Shown here one piece after another: positions 1 to 12,652 of a stretch of 64,000 nt of DNA. Source of the DNA: Datnioides undecimradiatus (Eukaryota; Chordata; Actinopteri; Lobotiformes; Datnioididae). The notes under the pieces are model-generated. The model was not told the origin of the DNA. It made no database searches and saw only the letters and a program-made list of their open reading frames with translations. Location of the stretch: contig WARS01000036.1 in assembly GCA_008933995.1 (NCBI GenBank), forward strand, positions 1,162,001 through 1,226,000. The letters run 5' to 3'. Position numbers and translations under genes: made by a program. Within the stretch, counting starts at the first letter, position 1. Each line of letters begins with the position of its first letter.

Positions 1-3000
1 TGTGCACTGTAATGGGGCAGGTGGGGTCCCCTCTAATGAGCCAGACTCACCCCAGACAGAATGGAAAGGCTTGGTGGAGCACAAGAAAAACAAAACACTA
101 CACTGTTTCTTTAAATCATGTCTGTACCAACCAGCAGCCGTCCACGCCTGCTGGGATGGAAAGAAGCTGATAAAGGGTGTTAATGTTCTAAATATCTACT
201 GTTCCTTCCTTTCTGTATCTTCTGCCATTGTCCCCATCTGCCCCTTTACAATATATGAAAACAAAGCTGTACAATCTAGATCACCAAATGCATGCCACAT
301 CTTTCATCATTGTACAGTAAATATAAAAAGCTTGTTTGACAAGTGGCAGAGCGCTGTGCATGTTTTCTGCTGCCTGTCCAAAGCCAGACTTCGCTAAATC
401 AAAATGTCACTCAGCTCTGTAATACCACTCTGTCTCCTGCCCTAAAATGGGAGAACATCTCATTGACTTTTCTCTAGTGCTTTCCTCATCACAGTGGTGA
501 AAGTTCAACTAGCTGCATCGCTGTGGATCAGCAGGGACGAGGACGCTTGAGACTTGCCACACGGTACGCAAATTTCCCAGCTGCCCTATGCCATGAAAAA
601 AGTAAAAAAAAAAAAAATCCTAAATCAGTCACAGTGAATGTAAAACTGGTGAGCATTAACTGTTATCAGATCATATATTTCATGTTTAAAACATCCTCAC
701 CAGTGAGACAGTCAATGCAAAGAACAGAAATAAATACATTTTTATCAAACAATATGAAACAGCCATTGTGAATTTGTAGGATGTGGATTTATGTCTTAAT
801 GTCTGTAAGATATAATGGCTTTTCTCTGACTTAACATGGTAAATTGTTGTAATTTAGTAAGGGTAAAGTTTAAGATTAAGGGACATGCTGATCACAAAAC
901 AAGTCTATCAAAACTGAATCATTCCATGCCTTGTGATAACAATAAAATATCTGATAAAAATCTGCAAATGTCTTTTTAGAATTTGACAGAGATAATGTTA
1001 AAATTAAAAACCCTTAACCTTTGAAAGAGAAAATTAACATATATGTTTCATCACAATGGCAACACTACACTAGATGAATTCAACTCCATGAACATGTGTG
1101 AAAGATGCTGTATTTATTAATATCAATACATCATCAAAATATTTACAATTCTGCCATGCTTGGTGGTGCATCATGGTGCTTTTAAAAAATTACTGCAACT
1201 TACCACAACTGTTGCTGCATTTACTTTGCTTTACATACAGTATATTTTACAGCTTTGCTAACCGTTTTCCGTTTGCATCTGTGTAATTCGTTCCTATGTT
1301 TTATTACAAGTTCATTGCCTAACATATTCTACAGAAAAGCATAGACTGTAAAATCAACTCTTATGACAACATCATTTAGGCACTCCAAAAAAAAGTGTAA
1401 AGACATTTTCGCAGGGCCATATGTGACAAAGCTGAAACTGTCAGCGTCAGGATGGTACATCAAAGATTTGTATGAGGGAGAGAAAGGTAGAGGGCAGAGG
1501 TTCAGAAAAGTTTCCAGCACTCAGAGTGAGAGGTGTGTTCTCTGCCAGGACACAAGTAGAGAGTCCCTGCTGCAAAGGAAAAACAGAGGGGAATTCCCTG
1601 TCCAAGGTGAAGGGAAATCACACATCCACACATACACACACATACGTGTACATGCATGTGTACAACTGTTATTTTTACACATTTTTTCACATTCACATTA
1701 GTATTTTCCCATCACTGTCATAGCCATATGGCCTATAGTAAATGAATAAGTGTAAGATTGGTGGCTGTTACAGCAATCATATGGTGCATATAAGGTGATC
1801 GATTTTCTGCGTGTGTGTTCTGGGTGGGAGAAGACGGTTTGTGGTGAGTGTTTCCTGTCAGTGACAAGTTGAAGGGACCACCCTTCTCTCGGAAGAGGAG
1901 GAGATAACCCCCCCACCCCCCACCCCGCTTACCCCCGATCCATCCTCCATGTGAGTCTCCTGATACTAAACCAAACTTGCTGCTTCTACTTTGAAATCAT
2001 TGTCACCAGTCTCTCCAACAAGACTATTAAGAGGATTACATTTTATTTGTTTTTCTAGTGTCTTTCATTCAAGCGTATGTCATTTATTCTGTTAGGTTGC
2101 AGCTTGCTGACTGTATGCTGCATAACCAATTGTTTACTTAATTTAATACCAAATATATACACTTCTTTCTGTAATAATGCACATGTAGACTATTTAATGT
2201 AATGGAAAGCTGCAAAAATATGATTTCTTTTAATGTAAGCATCACGTCCCCACTGAAAATGTATGATTGTGAATCAATTAAAGGGAACAGCTTTGATGGA
2301 GGTTCAGTGACATCAAAATGATCACAATAAACCAGAGGAAATATCTGCTGAGAAACTTTCACACACTGTGTGTCATTTACTGTCACCATAACCATTCCAA
2401 ACTTTCCCATGGGCAATCCCTTCATCAAAGAGCTCAACTGTATAATGGCTCGGCTTTACCAAGCACAGCAAAAGTACCTTTCCTGGCAAAGCCCTACTTT
2501 TAGAACATGATGTGCACAAACAATATCTGATTTCTCAAAAAAAAAAAACACACACACATCGCTTTGTTTCCTCTCTTATTTGTGTGTCTTAAGTTTCAAA
2601 ATACAAAACACTTGAGGTCATTTTTTTGTTTCAATTGAAGTGAAGAGAAACTGCAAATCATCTTGAGCAATACAGATTTTAATCTTATTTACACGACTCT
2701 GGTTTCTTTATGCTTTTTGTGTGGTTTAGTTGCACATGAAACTCAACATACGTTACTTTGATAATAGAAAAGCGCAGCTTTCAGATTCAGCATAAAGAGG
2801 AAGAGGAAAAAAAGAAATCTGAATAACATGCCATTACAAATCATGAAATGTGACTGAGTGTCCCATAACAGATATTAACTCGACGTAATTATGACTTTTT
2901 CTATGGGCAGAGAGAGCCTTCTTTAGTATTCACTACTAATGATTCTGACCTGTTTTCCATTCATATATATTATACTGGTGAACAGTTTCACTTCAATTCA

Positions 3001-3430
3001 ACAATTTTTTCCCCTGCATAAAGCAGATACAATGAACTCAGAGTAACATTTCATGTGATTTTTAACTGATAACTGGTATAAGCTGGTGACACAACTGACA
3101 GAAAAACAACTGACTCTTTCACTGAACTTCATGTCATTTAACAGAACAAGTAAATTCAGCAGCTTGGCTGGACAATTGCCTTCCTTTCTGCACAGCCCAT
3201 TTTACTCTCCCACAGAGTGAATTCATTCTCCCATGTGTTTGGATGGCACTCAGGCTCAGCCACTGACACAGTGCTACTGCCAAGCATGACAAACATTCTA
3301 TGATGACCAAATGATTGTAAATATGTTATCAAAGAATATGCAGTTACATTTAAATCTGCTAACTTATACTGTGACTTTCCCTTGACTTCTGCAGGACCAG
3401 ACCATAACAAAAAATATTCAAATCAGAGAA
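1..3430. other. Non-coding stretch, no gene recognised
   Basis: AT-rich DNA with short homopurine and CA tracts. Open frames are all under about 130 codons, show no recognisable domain and have no convincing splice-site pairs. I see no RNA gene or clear transposon here. Confidence 0.5.
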
Positions 3431-3529
3431 TCGTCCGCTTCGTCAGCGTTTACTCCCTGGTGTTAGGTTTCATTCCAGTCGCCATATTTGGGGGTCTCAA
3501 ATCACATACCTGAATGGAATCAGAATTAA

Positions 3530-4440
3530 GCTGCAAGTTTAATAACTTGAGACTTGCTCGACTAACATCGTTAAAAAACTTGACTTCATTTGGTTATCGT
3601 GATTTGAGACATGACTTAAACTGGAGACAGATTACTGTTTAGCATTTGGCTTTTTATCAAGTTTCTGCATTTTCCTAGATTTTGACAAATTGAACAGCAG
3701 CAGCCAAACACAAGTCGCTATCATGAAGGAGAATATCCCAAAATAATGCATTTTGGATTCATGGACTATGTTCTCAACGATGGTAAAAAAAAAAAGGAAA
3801 ACATGGCATGCAAGGTTTGTGGCTCAAAAATCAGTGACAAGATCCAACTTCATCCCTAGAAAATCCACAACAGTATGTGAATCTGTCCTGTTAATGCGTT
3901 GACTAATCAAAGATTATCTTGAAAGCTAATATTAAGTCATATATGTTTCAGATTTCAAATCAAGATACATTTTATCGAAAAGACATTGTTAATGTGAAAA
4001 ACGATCATGCGATACGAGATGCACCGAAGACTGATGTATTAATAAGCCATAGAGAAATGGTGTGTTCCTCTCAAAGGGAAGTGAGGGCAGGAGGTTTAAC
4101 ACTGTGATAACAATTTCTGTGTCATACTTTTCATATATTTTTTATTTTAGAGGCTATATTGTGATATTATAATTTCAGAGCCCTGTGCTTCAATGTTGTA
4201 CATTTGAAAGAAAGTCTTGCTGATTGCCCCAAAAGTCACACAACAGGTTTGATATGTTTAAAGTGATACTTACCTTTTCCGTGACTTGTTTTGTCAGATT
4301 CATGTCAGATGACGTGAACAATGACTTGACTAATAGCAGGGTCTAGACTCCACTTGCCTCACCAAAAATGCGGGACTTATTTGAGACTTGAAGACTTGAG
4401 ACTTATCTCTGACTTGCAAATTTGTGACTAACTCCCACCC
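3530..4440 (+). mobile_element. Degraded hAT-type DNA transposon relic with BED zinc-finger remnant
   Basis: The flanks of this segment are rich in repeated gacttgagacttg-type words, and its right end runs into a CCCACCCCTGC-like terminus. Both are typical of a hAT-derived repeat that I know as common in teleosts. Inside, near 3803-3841, one frame reads ACKVCGSKISDK, the first half of a BED-type zinc finger (Cys-x2-Cys) as found at the N-terminus of hAT transposases. A stop codon follows shortly after, and no catalytic domain remains. I find no matching left terminal inverted repeat, so the element is probably truncated. The family assignment rests on the BED motif and the remembered repeat; a repeat library could correct it. 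Confidence 0.5.
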
Positions 4441-4449
4441 CTGCTGGTC

Positions 4450-7400
4450 AGCAGCAATCACAGCAACCTCTTGATGAGTAATGTAAGAAAAGAAGAGAAT
4501 GAGACAGGGAAGGAGAGAAAGACTCTAAAGAAATGCAAGAGTAGGGAAAAAATGAGTGAGGCAGACAGAGAAAGAGAGCAAGAGAGGTGTTAAGCCCTCA
4601 TCATCGTTCGCCCACACATATTCCATCCACTTCTACATCACTCCATTACCTCCATGTAAATGACAGCTCTCTGTGTCCCGCTGAGGGGAGAAAAAGGCCT
4701 ATTAACACCACAGCAGAGAAAGCCTGGGCACTGTTCAGCCCACGCAGAGTGGTCCTCCTTCACCCTCAAACTCCCACACACGCACATATATATACACACT
4801 GCATTCACATACACATACACAGCTGGCCAGAGGAAGAAGTGTGGATGCGAAGAGGACGTGGGCATGCAGGATGGTCATTCAATAGAAAGGCTGTTCCCGA
4901 AGAGTTTATAATCTGCAGCACAAAAGCAGATAGCAAGATGAAATCACTTATAATGCCTTGATTGTTGGCGGCTGTGGGCTCCACAGGCAGGATGCCTTGT
5001 GGGTAAATTAAGCATGAAGCATCAACCAAACTGCTCTTTTTCTCAGTTTCTAGCCTTCATGTTTTGCTGATGGAGAAAACATGTACTATGGTGGCAAACA
5101 GACCAATGTGGGTTATTATGTGACATTACAGAGCACACTGGTGGAAGTTCCCTCTGTTAAGCCGTCAGACTGGACTTTTCATTGATGTTAATGGTAAAAA
5201 TCAGGAAGAGCAACAAGGCATGTTTGACAAGACACACATTTTCAAATGTTTCTGCAAATTGTACTCATTTACGCTAGATTGGGACTACTGTCCCTTCACA
5301 TGCAAAAGCACCCAGATACCCCATCCACTTCCCTTCCATAATATTATGCAGCCGGTGGAAACATAGGATAATATTTGGAGGGGGAATGGAAAAGACAACG
5401 CCAGATTATGGACAACATTCATCCCTTCTCGCAGCCCCCTGAGCTGTGTTTGGGTTGCCGCTGCCCTACTAAACCACGTTTGGAATTTCTGATTGCAACG
5501 TCAACATACGCATGTGTTTTCTTGCTTTCTCTGCATCCAGCACAGGGAAACTTGTGGCTGCTGGTTTCCAGAGAAGAGTGTGTGACTATCACTCACACTG
5601 CCCACCATTTAGCGTTCAACAATAAGGCTTCCTTCAGTAGGTTGTTTTCAAGGCAACAGAGCCAGCCAGAGGTCATATGCTTGAAACAAAACTAACGTGG
5701 AAATGCTTTTGGACAGATTAATAAAGTGAAGCGAAAAGTGTATCTTGGACAGCACACACCAGTAATGGTGCATTCATAGAAACAGGTTAATATGGTCCTC
5801 TCACCTTTAGAACAGGTCAGATTGAATTTTGATCAATCATTATTATTGATTTGCAAAGCAACTACCTTGTTTTTAACTTGTAACTTACCATACATAAATC
5901 ATATTCATGTAACTTACTTTCTCTCAGTATTGTCCCCCTGGTCATCCACGCCCCTCCTGCCATGGCTGTATGACCCACAATGCTACAATGTGACCACTAT
6001 GCTGCTGATAACTGAGCAACAAGCAGCCTCTCAGAGCAGTGTGTAATTATGTTAATTGAAATAAGACACTGTGCAAATCCTACTTGATTGTTAAGGCACA
6101 ATTTAGGTGTGAGAGGAAGTTCAGACCAGATGAGCTATTATGTCAGGTACAATGGCACAAGACTAATATGATGTGATTAACTGGTGTTTTTCAGTCTGTT
6201 ACGTAAACACACAGGATACCACAACCCTGTTTTATGTTTATATACCATTAACTTGCAACAGCAAATATGCCTTGAGACAGAAATATGACACTACCCAGAT
6301 ATAATGCCTTACATGAGGAAATAAGAGGAGCATAGGGGCACTAGCACACAACAAGAACATCTTTAAGTTCATTTATTACTTACTGATATGTGTAATTATG
6401 AGTCTTTCTTTAGGCTCACCTGTTCACAACAGGTATATTTTTAAAATCCTGTGACTTGTGACAGCCAATAGAAAATGCATTGTTTGCTCAGCCACTTGTG
6501 ATTATGGATGACTGAATTGATAAATGAGGACAACCTTAACATTCTGTGCTTATGTTAGGACACAGTTCCTTCTTTTGCTCAGCCCCTAGGAAATGAAGGA
6601 GTTTATAGCTGTGCAGGGCCATCATCTGTTTATTCTTCTTATTCAGAATATTTTTAATGAATATATCGGCAAAGGTGCAAAAGTCTCATCTGGACTACAT
6701 CTGCAAAATGTTCAGGGACAACAAACAACAACTAACAAAAGCCACAGGTGGAAAATAAAACATGATTGACATTTCTGACTATGTTTTGGCAACTCAAAGG
6801 ATTTGGTTAGGGAAAGATTGTAGTCATCACATATTTAATTTTTTAGTACTGAACTTAAACCACCATCAAACTAACCATCCTCCTCAGTTCTATGTGCTGG
6901 AATGACATAGCACTTCCTGGGCTATTGGATTCTGCCAAGACATTTAGCAGAATATATAGGCTGGATATTAACAATAACAACGACATTTTCACTACTATAT
7001 GATACCTGCTGAACTTGATGCAAGGCAGTTTGCAAATCGTATGACCAATTTGCTGCCACCATCCTCCTGTCCTCCAATTGTTGGACTTTCATATTTTCCA
7101 TTTCTCTCACCCTGTCCCCTCAGTATAAGCCGCTGAAATTGTGCGGATGTTGTCTCTTGAGAGAAATGCACAGGGAAAATGAAATACAGTAGGGACTGGA
7201 TTTCATTTGTATTGTACAGTAAAGGAAAATATAAGAACTACACAAGTACTGTAAAATGAAAAAATGAATTTTGTGTGTGTATATGTGTATGCATGTATTA
7301 GAGAGCGAGTGAAAGAAAGTTAGAGAAAGGAAAGGTAGGATACTGAAGAAAGCAAGATAAATGTTTTAAGTGCGGAGGTGATAGACTGGCAAGGAAGAAA

Positions 7401-7490
7401 CACACACATATATACACGTACACATGCACACACACAGACCATGCGGTGTTGGGGGAGGAGAGAGACACTCTAGTTAAGACTGCCTTCATG
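4450..7490. other. Non-coding stretch, no gene recognised
   Basis: Mixed-composition DNA with a purine-rich tract at 4480-4590 and short CA tracts. The open frames are short, low in complexity or lacking splice support. I see nothing that I can name. Confidence 0.45.
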
Positions 7491-7499
7491 GATCACTCT

Positions 7500-7819
7500 C
7501 ACTTGAAAAAGACAACTTTATTGAGCATAGGAACCGGAGAAGACGAGCGAAGTGCAAAATAAGGGACAAGTTGGGGGTTTTTTTTCATAAAAAAGCTGAG
7601 AAGTTTGAAGAGAGCAACAGAGTGAGAGAAGGGGGCTTGTAGAGCACGAGAGGGGAGGAGAGAGAGAGAGAGAGAAAGGGAGAGGGTAAGGGGGAGAAAG
7701 ACAAGAAGAGAGACGCAGAGAGACAGACAGATAGAGGAGAAGCATGCAGCAGCAGAGAGGAGGAGAAACAAAGCGTGTTGACTGAGGAAGTGTGCATGCC
7801 ACACGGGCCATGTGCTCAG
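7500..7819 (+). other. Possible 5' untranslated exon (purine-rich, strong splice donor)
   Basis: A GA-rich block ends in CTCAG|GTAGGT, a good plus-strand splice donor with the exon ending at 7819. Long purine-rich leaders of this kind are common in first exons of fish transcripts. No credible coding frame is present. If transcribed, it could be a first exon of the microRNA host transcript some 22 kb downstream, but the sequence does not show that link. A chance donor next to a GA microsatellite is an equally good reading. Confidence 0.2.
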
Positions 7820-8214
7820 GTAGGTCCTATCTACATCAAATCTACACGTCTTCGTTTCTCACATTTACAGCCTCTTTCTTAGCGCGTCCGTCTCCCTGCA
7901 ACTCGATTCACAAACAAATCAGTAATAACATCAGGCAGGACTTTCTGTTGCTATTCAGGGACTTTGTGTTGAAAGGAGCTGCAGTTTTTGACTCTTTCAT
8001 TCTCCAGCTTATGTTCACTCAGCTTTTCCAGCTTTTCTATCCTATGCAGTGCTGTCTATATTGCTTGATGGTGATGATGATGATGATGATGATGCCATTG
8101 TCACTGGGGATTTTGGTTTTTGTGTTGCATGACATGATTTGCAAAGGAAATGTGTAACTTCATATTTAACGTGTGTTTAAAGTGTGTGGTGCTAATGAGG
8201 AGAATTTGTGTGTA

Positions 8215-8218
<4 letters not shown>

Positions 8219-8270
<52 letters not shown>

Positions 8271-9047
8271 CGTGTGTGTGTGTGTACTGAAATGTGATGG
8301 TCTAGTGTACTGGTTGGATATTGGCAGGACTGAGGAATGTGTGAGACTTCACCCCAGATCTCTTTGTTCCCTCTCTCCCTCATTTTCTTTCTTCTTTTTT
8401 CTCTCCGGGGTTGAACACACTTTACACACACACAAAGACAGATGCACACACACACAACCACACACACACACAGTCAAACCAAGTCTTGCAGAAAACCAGT
8501 TGAAACTTCCCACCGGCAGGAGAGAAATGTCTGGAATGTGATTATCACGTATTTGTGTTTATTTTATCACTGCGGGTCGCTCGCAAAGCAAAGAGGAAAC
8601 CAGATCAGGCGCATGCCCGTCATTTGATTTGGAGCCGTGTGTGTGTGTGTGTGTGTGTTGACATGTGTGTGCTCAGTGGTGGTGGGTGGGGAGGGGATGG
8701 GGTGGGAGGGTAAAGAGTGAGAGCTATTTGGCAGTGCACGTGAGTGTGTGGGTGGTTGTGTGGGTGTCAGGGTGAGTGGGTGCAGAGCTCTCTTTGAGTG
8801 AGAGCACATGTGACTCGAAGTGTGTGTGGGTGTTGAGTGTGTGTGTATAGAAAGGTGAAAAGTATGTGTGTGCAAAGGTAAGGTGATTGTGTGTTTCCGA
8901 GTCCAACTGAGCACCTTTGCATCGAAAGGAGGTGGAGAGAAAAAGAAAAAAAATCCACTCCTCTTTCCAAACCTCCCCGTCTTTCTTTCTGTTGTATGCT
9001 CATATACACGCATGTACATGCACACACACACACACACACACACACAT
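8219..9047. repeat. Cluster of (GT)n/(CA)n microsatellites
   Basis: A long (GT)n tract runs at about 8219-8285, a second at 8637-8658, and a (CA)n tract at 9021-9046, with many interrupted GTGTG and CACAC words between. The frames reading through the tracts give only Cys-Val or Thr-His repeats and are not coding. An ATG/GAT triplet run lies just upstream at about 8070-8093. Confidence 0.9.
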
Positions 9048-10248
9048 TTACACACACATTTGGGGCGCCTGTCAAACCCAGTGCATTCCTGAGCGCTCGA
9101 ACACACAGAGTCTGAATGGTGGGATGAATGCAGGGAAATTCAGCTGAAACGTGAGGACAAAAGCCAGGGGGACATTTAAGAGGGTTTAACTCTGCAGAAC
9201 CCTGGGAATCAGGGAGGAAACACACCAACATACACACGCGCGCTTACATTAACACATGCCTACACGTGCACCGAAATGCGAATAACTGAACTGTGTATAC
9301 ATCCCGACACACACGCACACACACATATGTACAGCTGCAGCTCTAACAGGCTGTTAGAGCCTGGAACAGGGGGGAATTCCCAGGGAGGAGACAGTGAAAA
9401 CACACACTACACCTCTGCCTTCATATACACAATGGGCCTGGGAGCCAACATATCAGCAGTGAAACACACTGGCGGAGGTAGTGTAGCCTTACCACTACTG
9501 TGGTACACCAGTGATTTCAATGGTAAACCATTCACTTCTACAGTGCGCCACTGACTAGAATTTTTGAAACCACCAGTAGCTCAAGGGGAGTTCTGCAAGT
9601 AACAAAAACTCAAAGAATGAAAGAGTGTCATGGTTTGCTTGTAGACTTCATGTGTAGAAGACCAACCAGGACTGAGTTATTGAATAAGCTTGAAAAACAG
9701 CAACTCTAAAACTCTGTGGAGGGGTGGTAAGATATCCACATTTCCAGCAGTTTTACCAAACTGAGTTTTTGGAACCTCCAGTAACAGATGTCATCTTTTC
9801 TGCTGCCGTCATGTAACAATGCCTTATCAAACGCTGAGCTGTGAAAGCTTGCCCATGCAAACGTCTTTATCTATGACTTCAAAGCGGGCCCGGTATCTCA
9901 GCGTTGCGATTTCATCAGGTGTTTGTCATCTTTGTTCAGGCAGACAGAAAAGAGACTGGAGTTCAGTGGACATTACAGGTCAACCTCTCCCGGTGCCTCT
10001 GATGTCCTGCTGCTGCATGTTCGCTGTGCGTATGATGTGTGACAAGGGGAGGGGCGGGGGGTTTGTGTTGACCTGGAATCAATATTGCTCAGTCTGAGTC
10101 AGATCAATACAGATACAGAATCAAAAACACAGCCCCTCTGCTGAGAGACACGAAGGGGAAAGTATGGGATTATCCCCAATCACCTTGGTCTTTGCATATC
10201 CCACAGTGGCAGATTGAGCTCGTTGTAAACCAGCGTGCTTGTGTTGTG

Positions 10249-10290
<42 letters not shown>

Positions 10291-12035
10291 AACAGTAAAT
10301 ATGAGGACCAAGTTTTGCATTTTAATGACCTGGCAAGCAGCATTGAGATAAATTTAATATAATTTGCCTTCTTGATTCAATAAATAGGTGAGATTAAACA
10401 CAAAGGCGCAACTCATGTAGTTAGTCAAACAAATAAACGTGGTCAGGTGAATTTAATCAAATGCAGCTCATTAAAAACATATTAATTAATATTTGCTCAT
10501 TCTTGAGGTGAAATCCTAAAAAAAGCCCATGATGTTGTTTTTATAGTTAATGACAAAGACAAACCCTGACATTTAAAATGTTAAATTAGTTTTGTCATAA
10601 GGCTTACAGAAAAACTGTTAATACAAAATATTTCTGGGAAGTTTACATTGAAGAAATACCCATCCCAAATACCAGAAACTGAGGTCATAACTGTACTCAT
10701 AACCAGATAAGAGAAAAAGAGTGGGCACAGTAATTTATTCAGGGAATTTCACAATATGAACCCGAGTCATCTTGCTGGTAATATTGTCGGTGTGGTTTAG
10801 AGACCTCATACCTCCTCAACCTGAGCCACAGGAGTGAGAAAACAAGCAGTGAAAACATTTGTTAATTTCCCAGATTGCTGTAGCAAATCACTCTCACTCT
10901 AAAACTGAGAGTGATGAGACAACCTGCAAGAGCAAGGGGGAAGGAGCTGGTGAGCAATGACAGATCATTTTGCACATTTCACAAGAAATTTACACAAATA
11001 CAGATGCATACATTTAACTGAGCAGGTAAAATCCTACTGCAGGTGTATTTCCCCAAAGGAAGAGTAAGCATGAGATAGAGACAGTGCTCAGTCAAGATAT
11101 GACAAAGGTTCATATTTAGTAATTGGAAAAATTGACTAAAAACATATATTCATTTATTCATATAGCTGAATCAAACTGTTGAAGAAGTGTGTAATCTGCC
11201 ATGTTCTTTAGATGTGCATAATTCTGTTAATTCAGTCTTACGTGTTTCCTGCTTTGGGCTTCATAGTTATTTGGTAAAGACAGATAAGTGCTGTTCCTTC
11301 CTTTTCAACCTGTTTTCTGCCAGAAATGATCATTTGAAAGTACCCGAAATAAAAGGCACCGGAGAATGTAGAAGCCGCAGGTTTTCTGATAATGCCAAAT
11401 TGTGACATTTCTTGCATTCTTTAAAGCTCTAGCGTGTTTATACAGAGCTGTTTGGACCTGGGGTGATGACAGAGGGGTTTCCAAATCTGTCCCTTTAATG
11501 AATCCCCAACTAAACACATGCAGATAATTCGAAAATCGCGTTTCCGTGGGGAGATTCTCCGCGCTCACCTGTTGCACTTTAATTCAGCTTGTACTCGGCT
11601 TCCTTGGCATCACCGGGACATTTTTTTTTTTTTTTTTTGAAAGATCCTGGAGGTTCCTGGACCCCACTTTCAAAACCATTTCTGCTTTGACAATAACCTT
11701 CCAGACAGAAAGCGAAAAAACAGTGCATCCAAGTCTGCCCAGAGCTCCAGATTAAAGTGAGTAGAACTAGAAGCGTGAGATTTGTTCAGAATGAAACGAA
11801 ACGGAACGAAAACGGAAGATTTATTTGCTTTGGGAGCTTGATAAATCACTTTGTCCCTTCTGGTATGTACTGTGCGTTTTAAGTATAATTATAATTTCGA
11901 ATATTACTTCATAGGATTGACGTTATTGTGGTGACTATGATCTCTTAAAAGTATTGGTAAAGTATCAAGAACACAGGTTTGGGGTTTTTTATTTGCTCTG
12001 ATTAATGATAAGCTACTCCCTTTGCTTGTTCTCAT
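9048..12035. other. Non-coding stretch with one (GT)n microsatellite
   Basis: I see no gene. A (GT)n tract lies at about 10252-10288 and an oligo-T run at about 11621-11638. CpG content rises from about 11520 towards the block that follows, and aacggaacgaaaacgg-like words occur near 11790-11815. Confidence 0.5.
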
Positions 12036-12652
12036 TCACTTCTCCTCTTTGCATGAAGCCTTGTGCGCTGTCACCGGCAGCGGCATCACTGTACAGATAT
12101 TAGTCTCCGCGGTCTCTTGGGGTGCACCGGGGACGGTCCCCGGAGCCTGAGGGGGCGGCGGGGGGATTTCTTGCGGACTTAGGTCGACTCTCGGCCGGCG
12201 CGGGGACGAAGCTACGGCAGGCTGATGTGAGTTTGAGTAGTCAGCCTCCACTCCGAGGTAGCAGAGCCAGTCAGTGGCATTTCCGAACGATCCACTGAAA
12301 AGCCCCACAGGCAATCAGACAGGCGGCAAATAGATAAACCAGAGAATGTGAGGGAGAAGGGACTCTCACACCAGCTGAGTGATAGAGTAGAATATTACTA
12401 CAGCAAATTGCAAGAGGCGTGATAAATCGATCCCTCCTTTCTCCCGCATATATCGGCGTCTGCCTTGCGCCTTTCATGAACACTTTTTGTTCAGCCTCCC
12501 GTGATGTTTTGCTCCGGTCTTTGCCTTTTGTGTGTTTTTGTGTTTACCGGACTGATCCAGGAGCGCTACGTTCGAGGAAGGTGTCTGCAAATCGGACTGT
12601 TTTTCTTCTGCAACTTGCGACACCAACTGCCGTGCAGGACCAAAGCATACAG
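12036..12652 (+). promoter_or_regulatory. CpG-rich block with splice donors: candidate promoter and first exon
   Basis: This is the most CpG-rich stretch in the first half of the window, densest at 12110-12215 and again at 12420-12600. Two plausible plus-strand donors follow: CTGAT|GTGAGT with the exon ending at 12226, and ACAG|GTACTA with the exon ending at 12652. The second segment has ATGs at 12476 and 12504 that open short hydrophobic frames without any recognised domain. It lies about 18 kb upstream of the microRNA cluster on the same strand, so it is a candidate promoter for that host transcript. A 92-codon minus-strand frame over 12036-12314 is Pro/Ala-rich because the DNA is GC-rich, and I do not call it coding. 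Confidence 0.35.

Noticed and set aside
8173-9237. Several 90-180-codon frames on both strands
   Set aside because: They are translations of (GT)n/(CA)n microsatellites (Cys-Val or Thr-His runs) with no domain or splice support.
12036-12314. 92-codon Pro/Ala-rich minus-strand frame
   Set aside because: The composition follows from the CpG-rich DNA, there is no recognised motif, and the plus-strand donor at 12226 fits a non-coding exon better.
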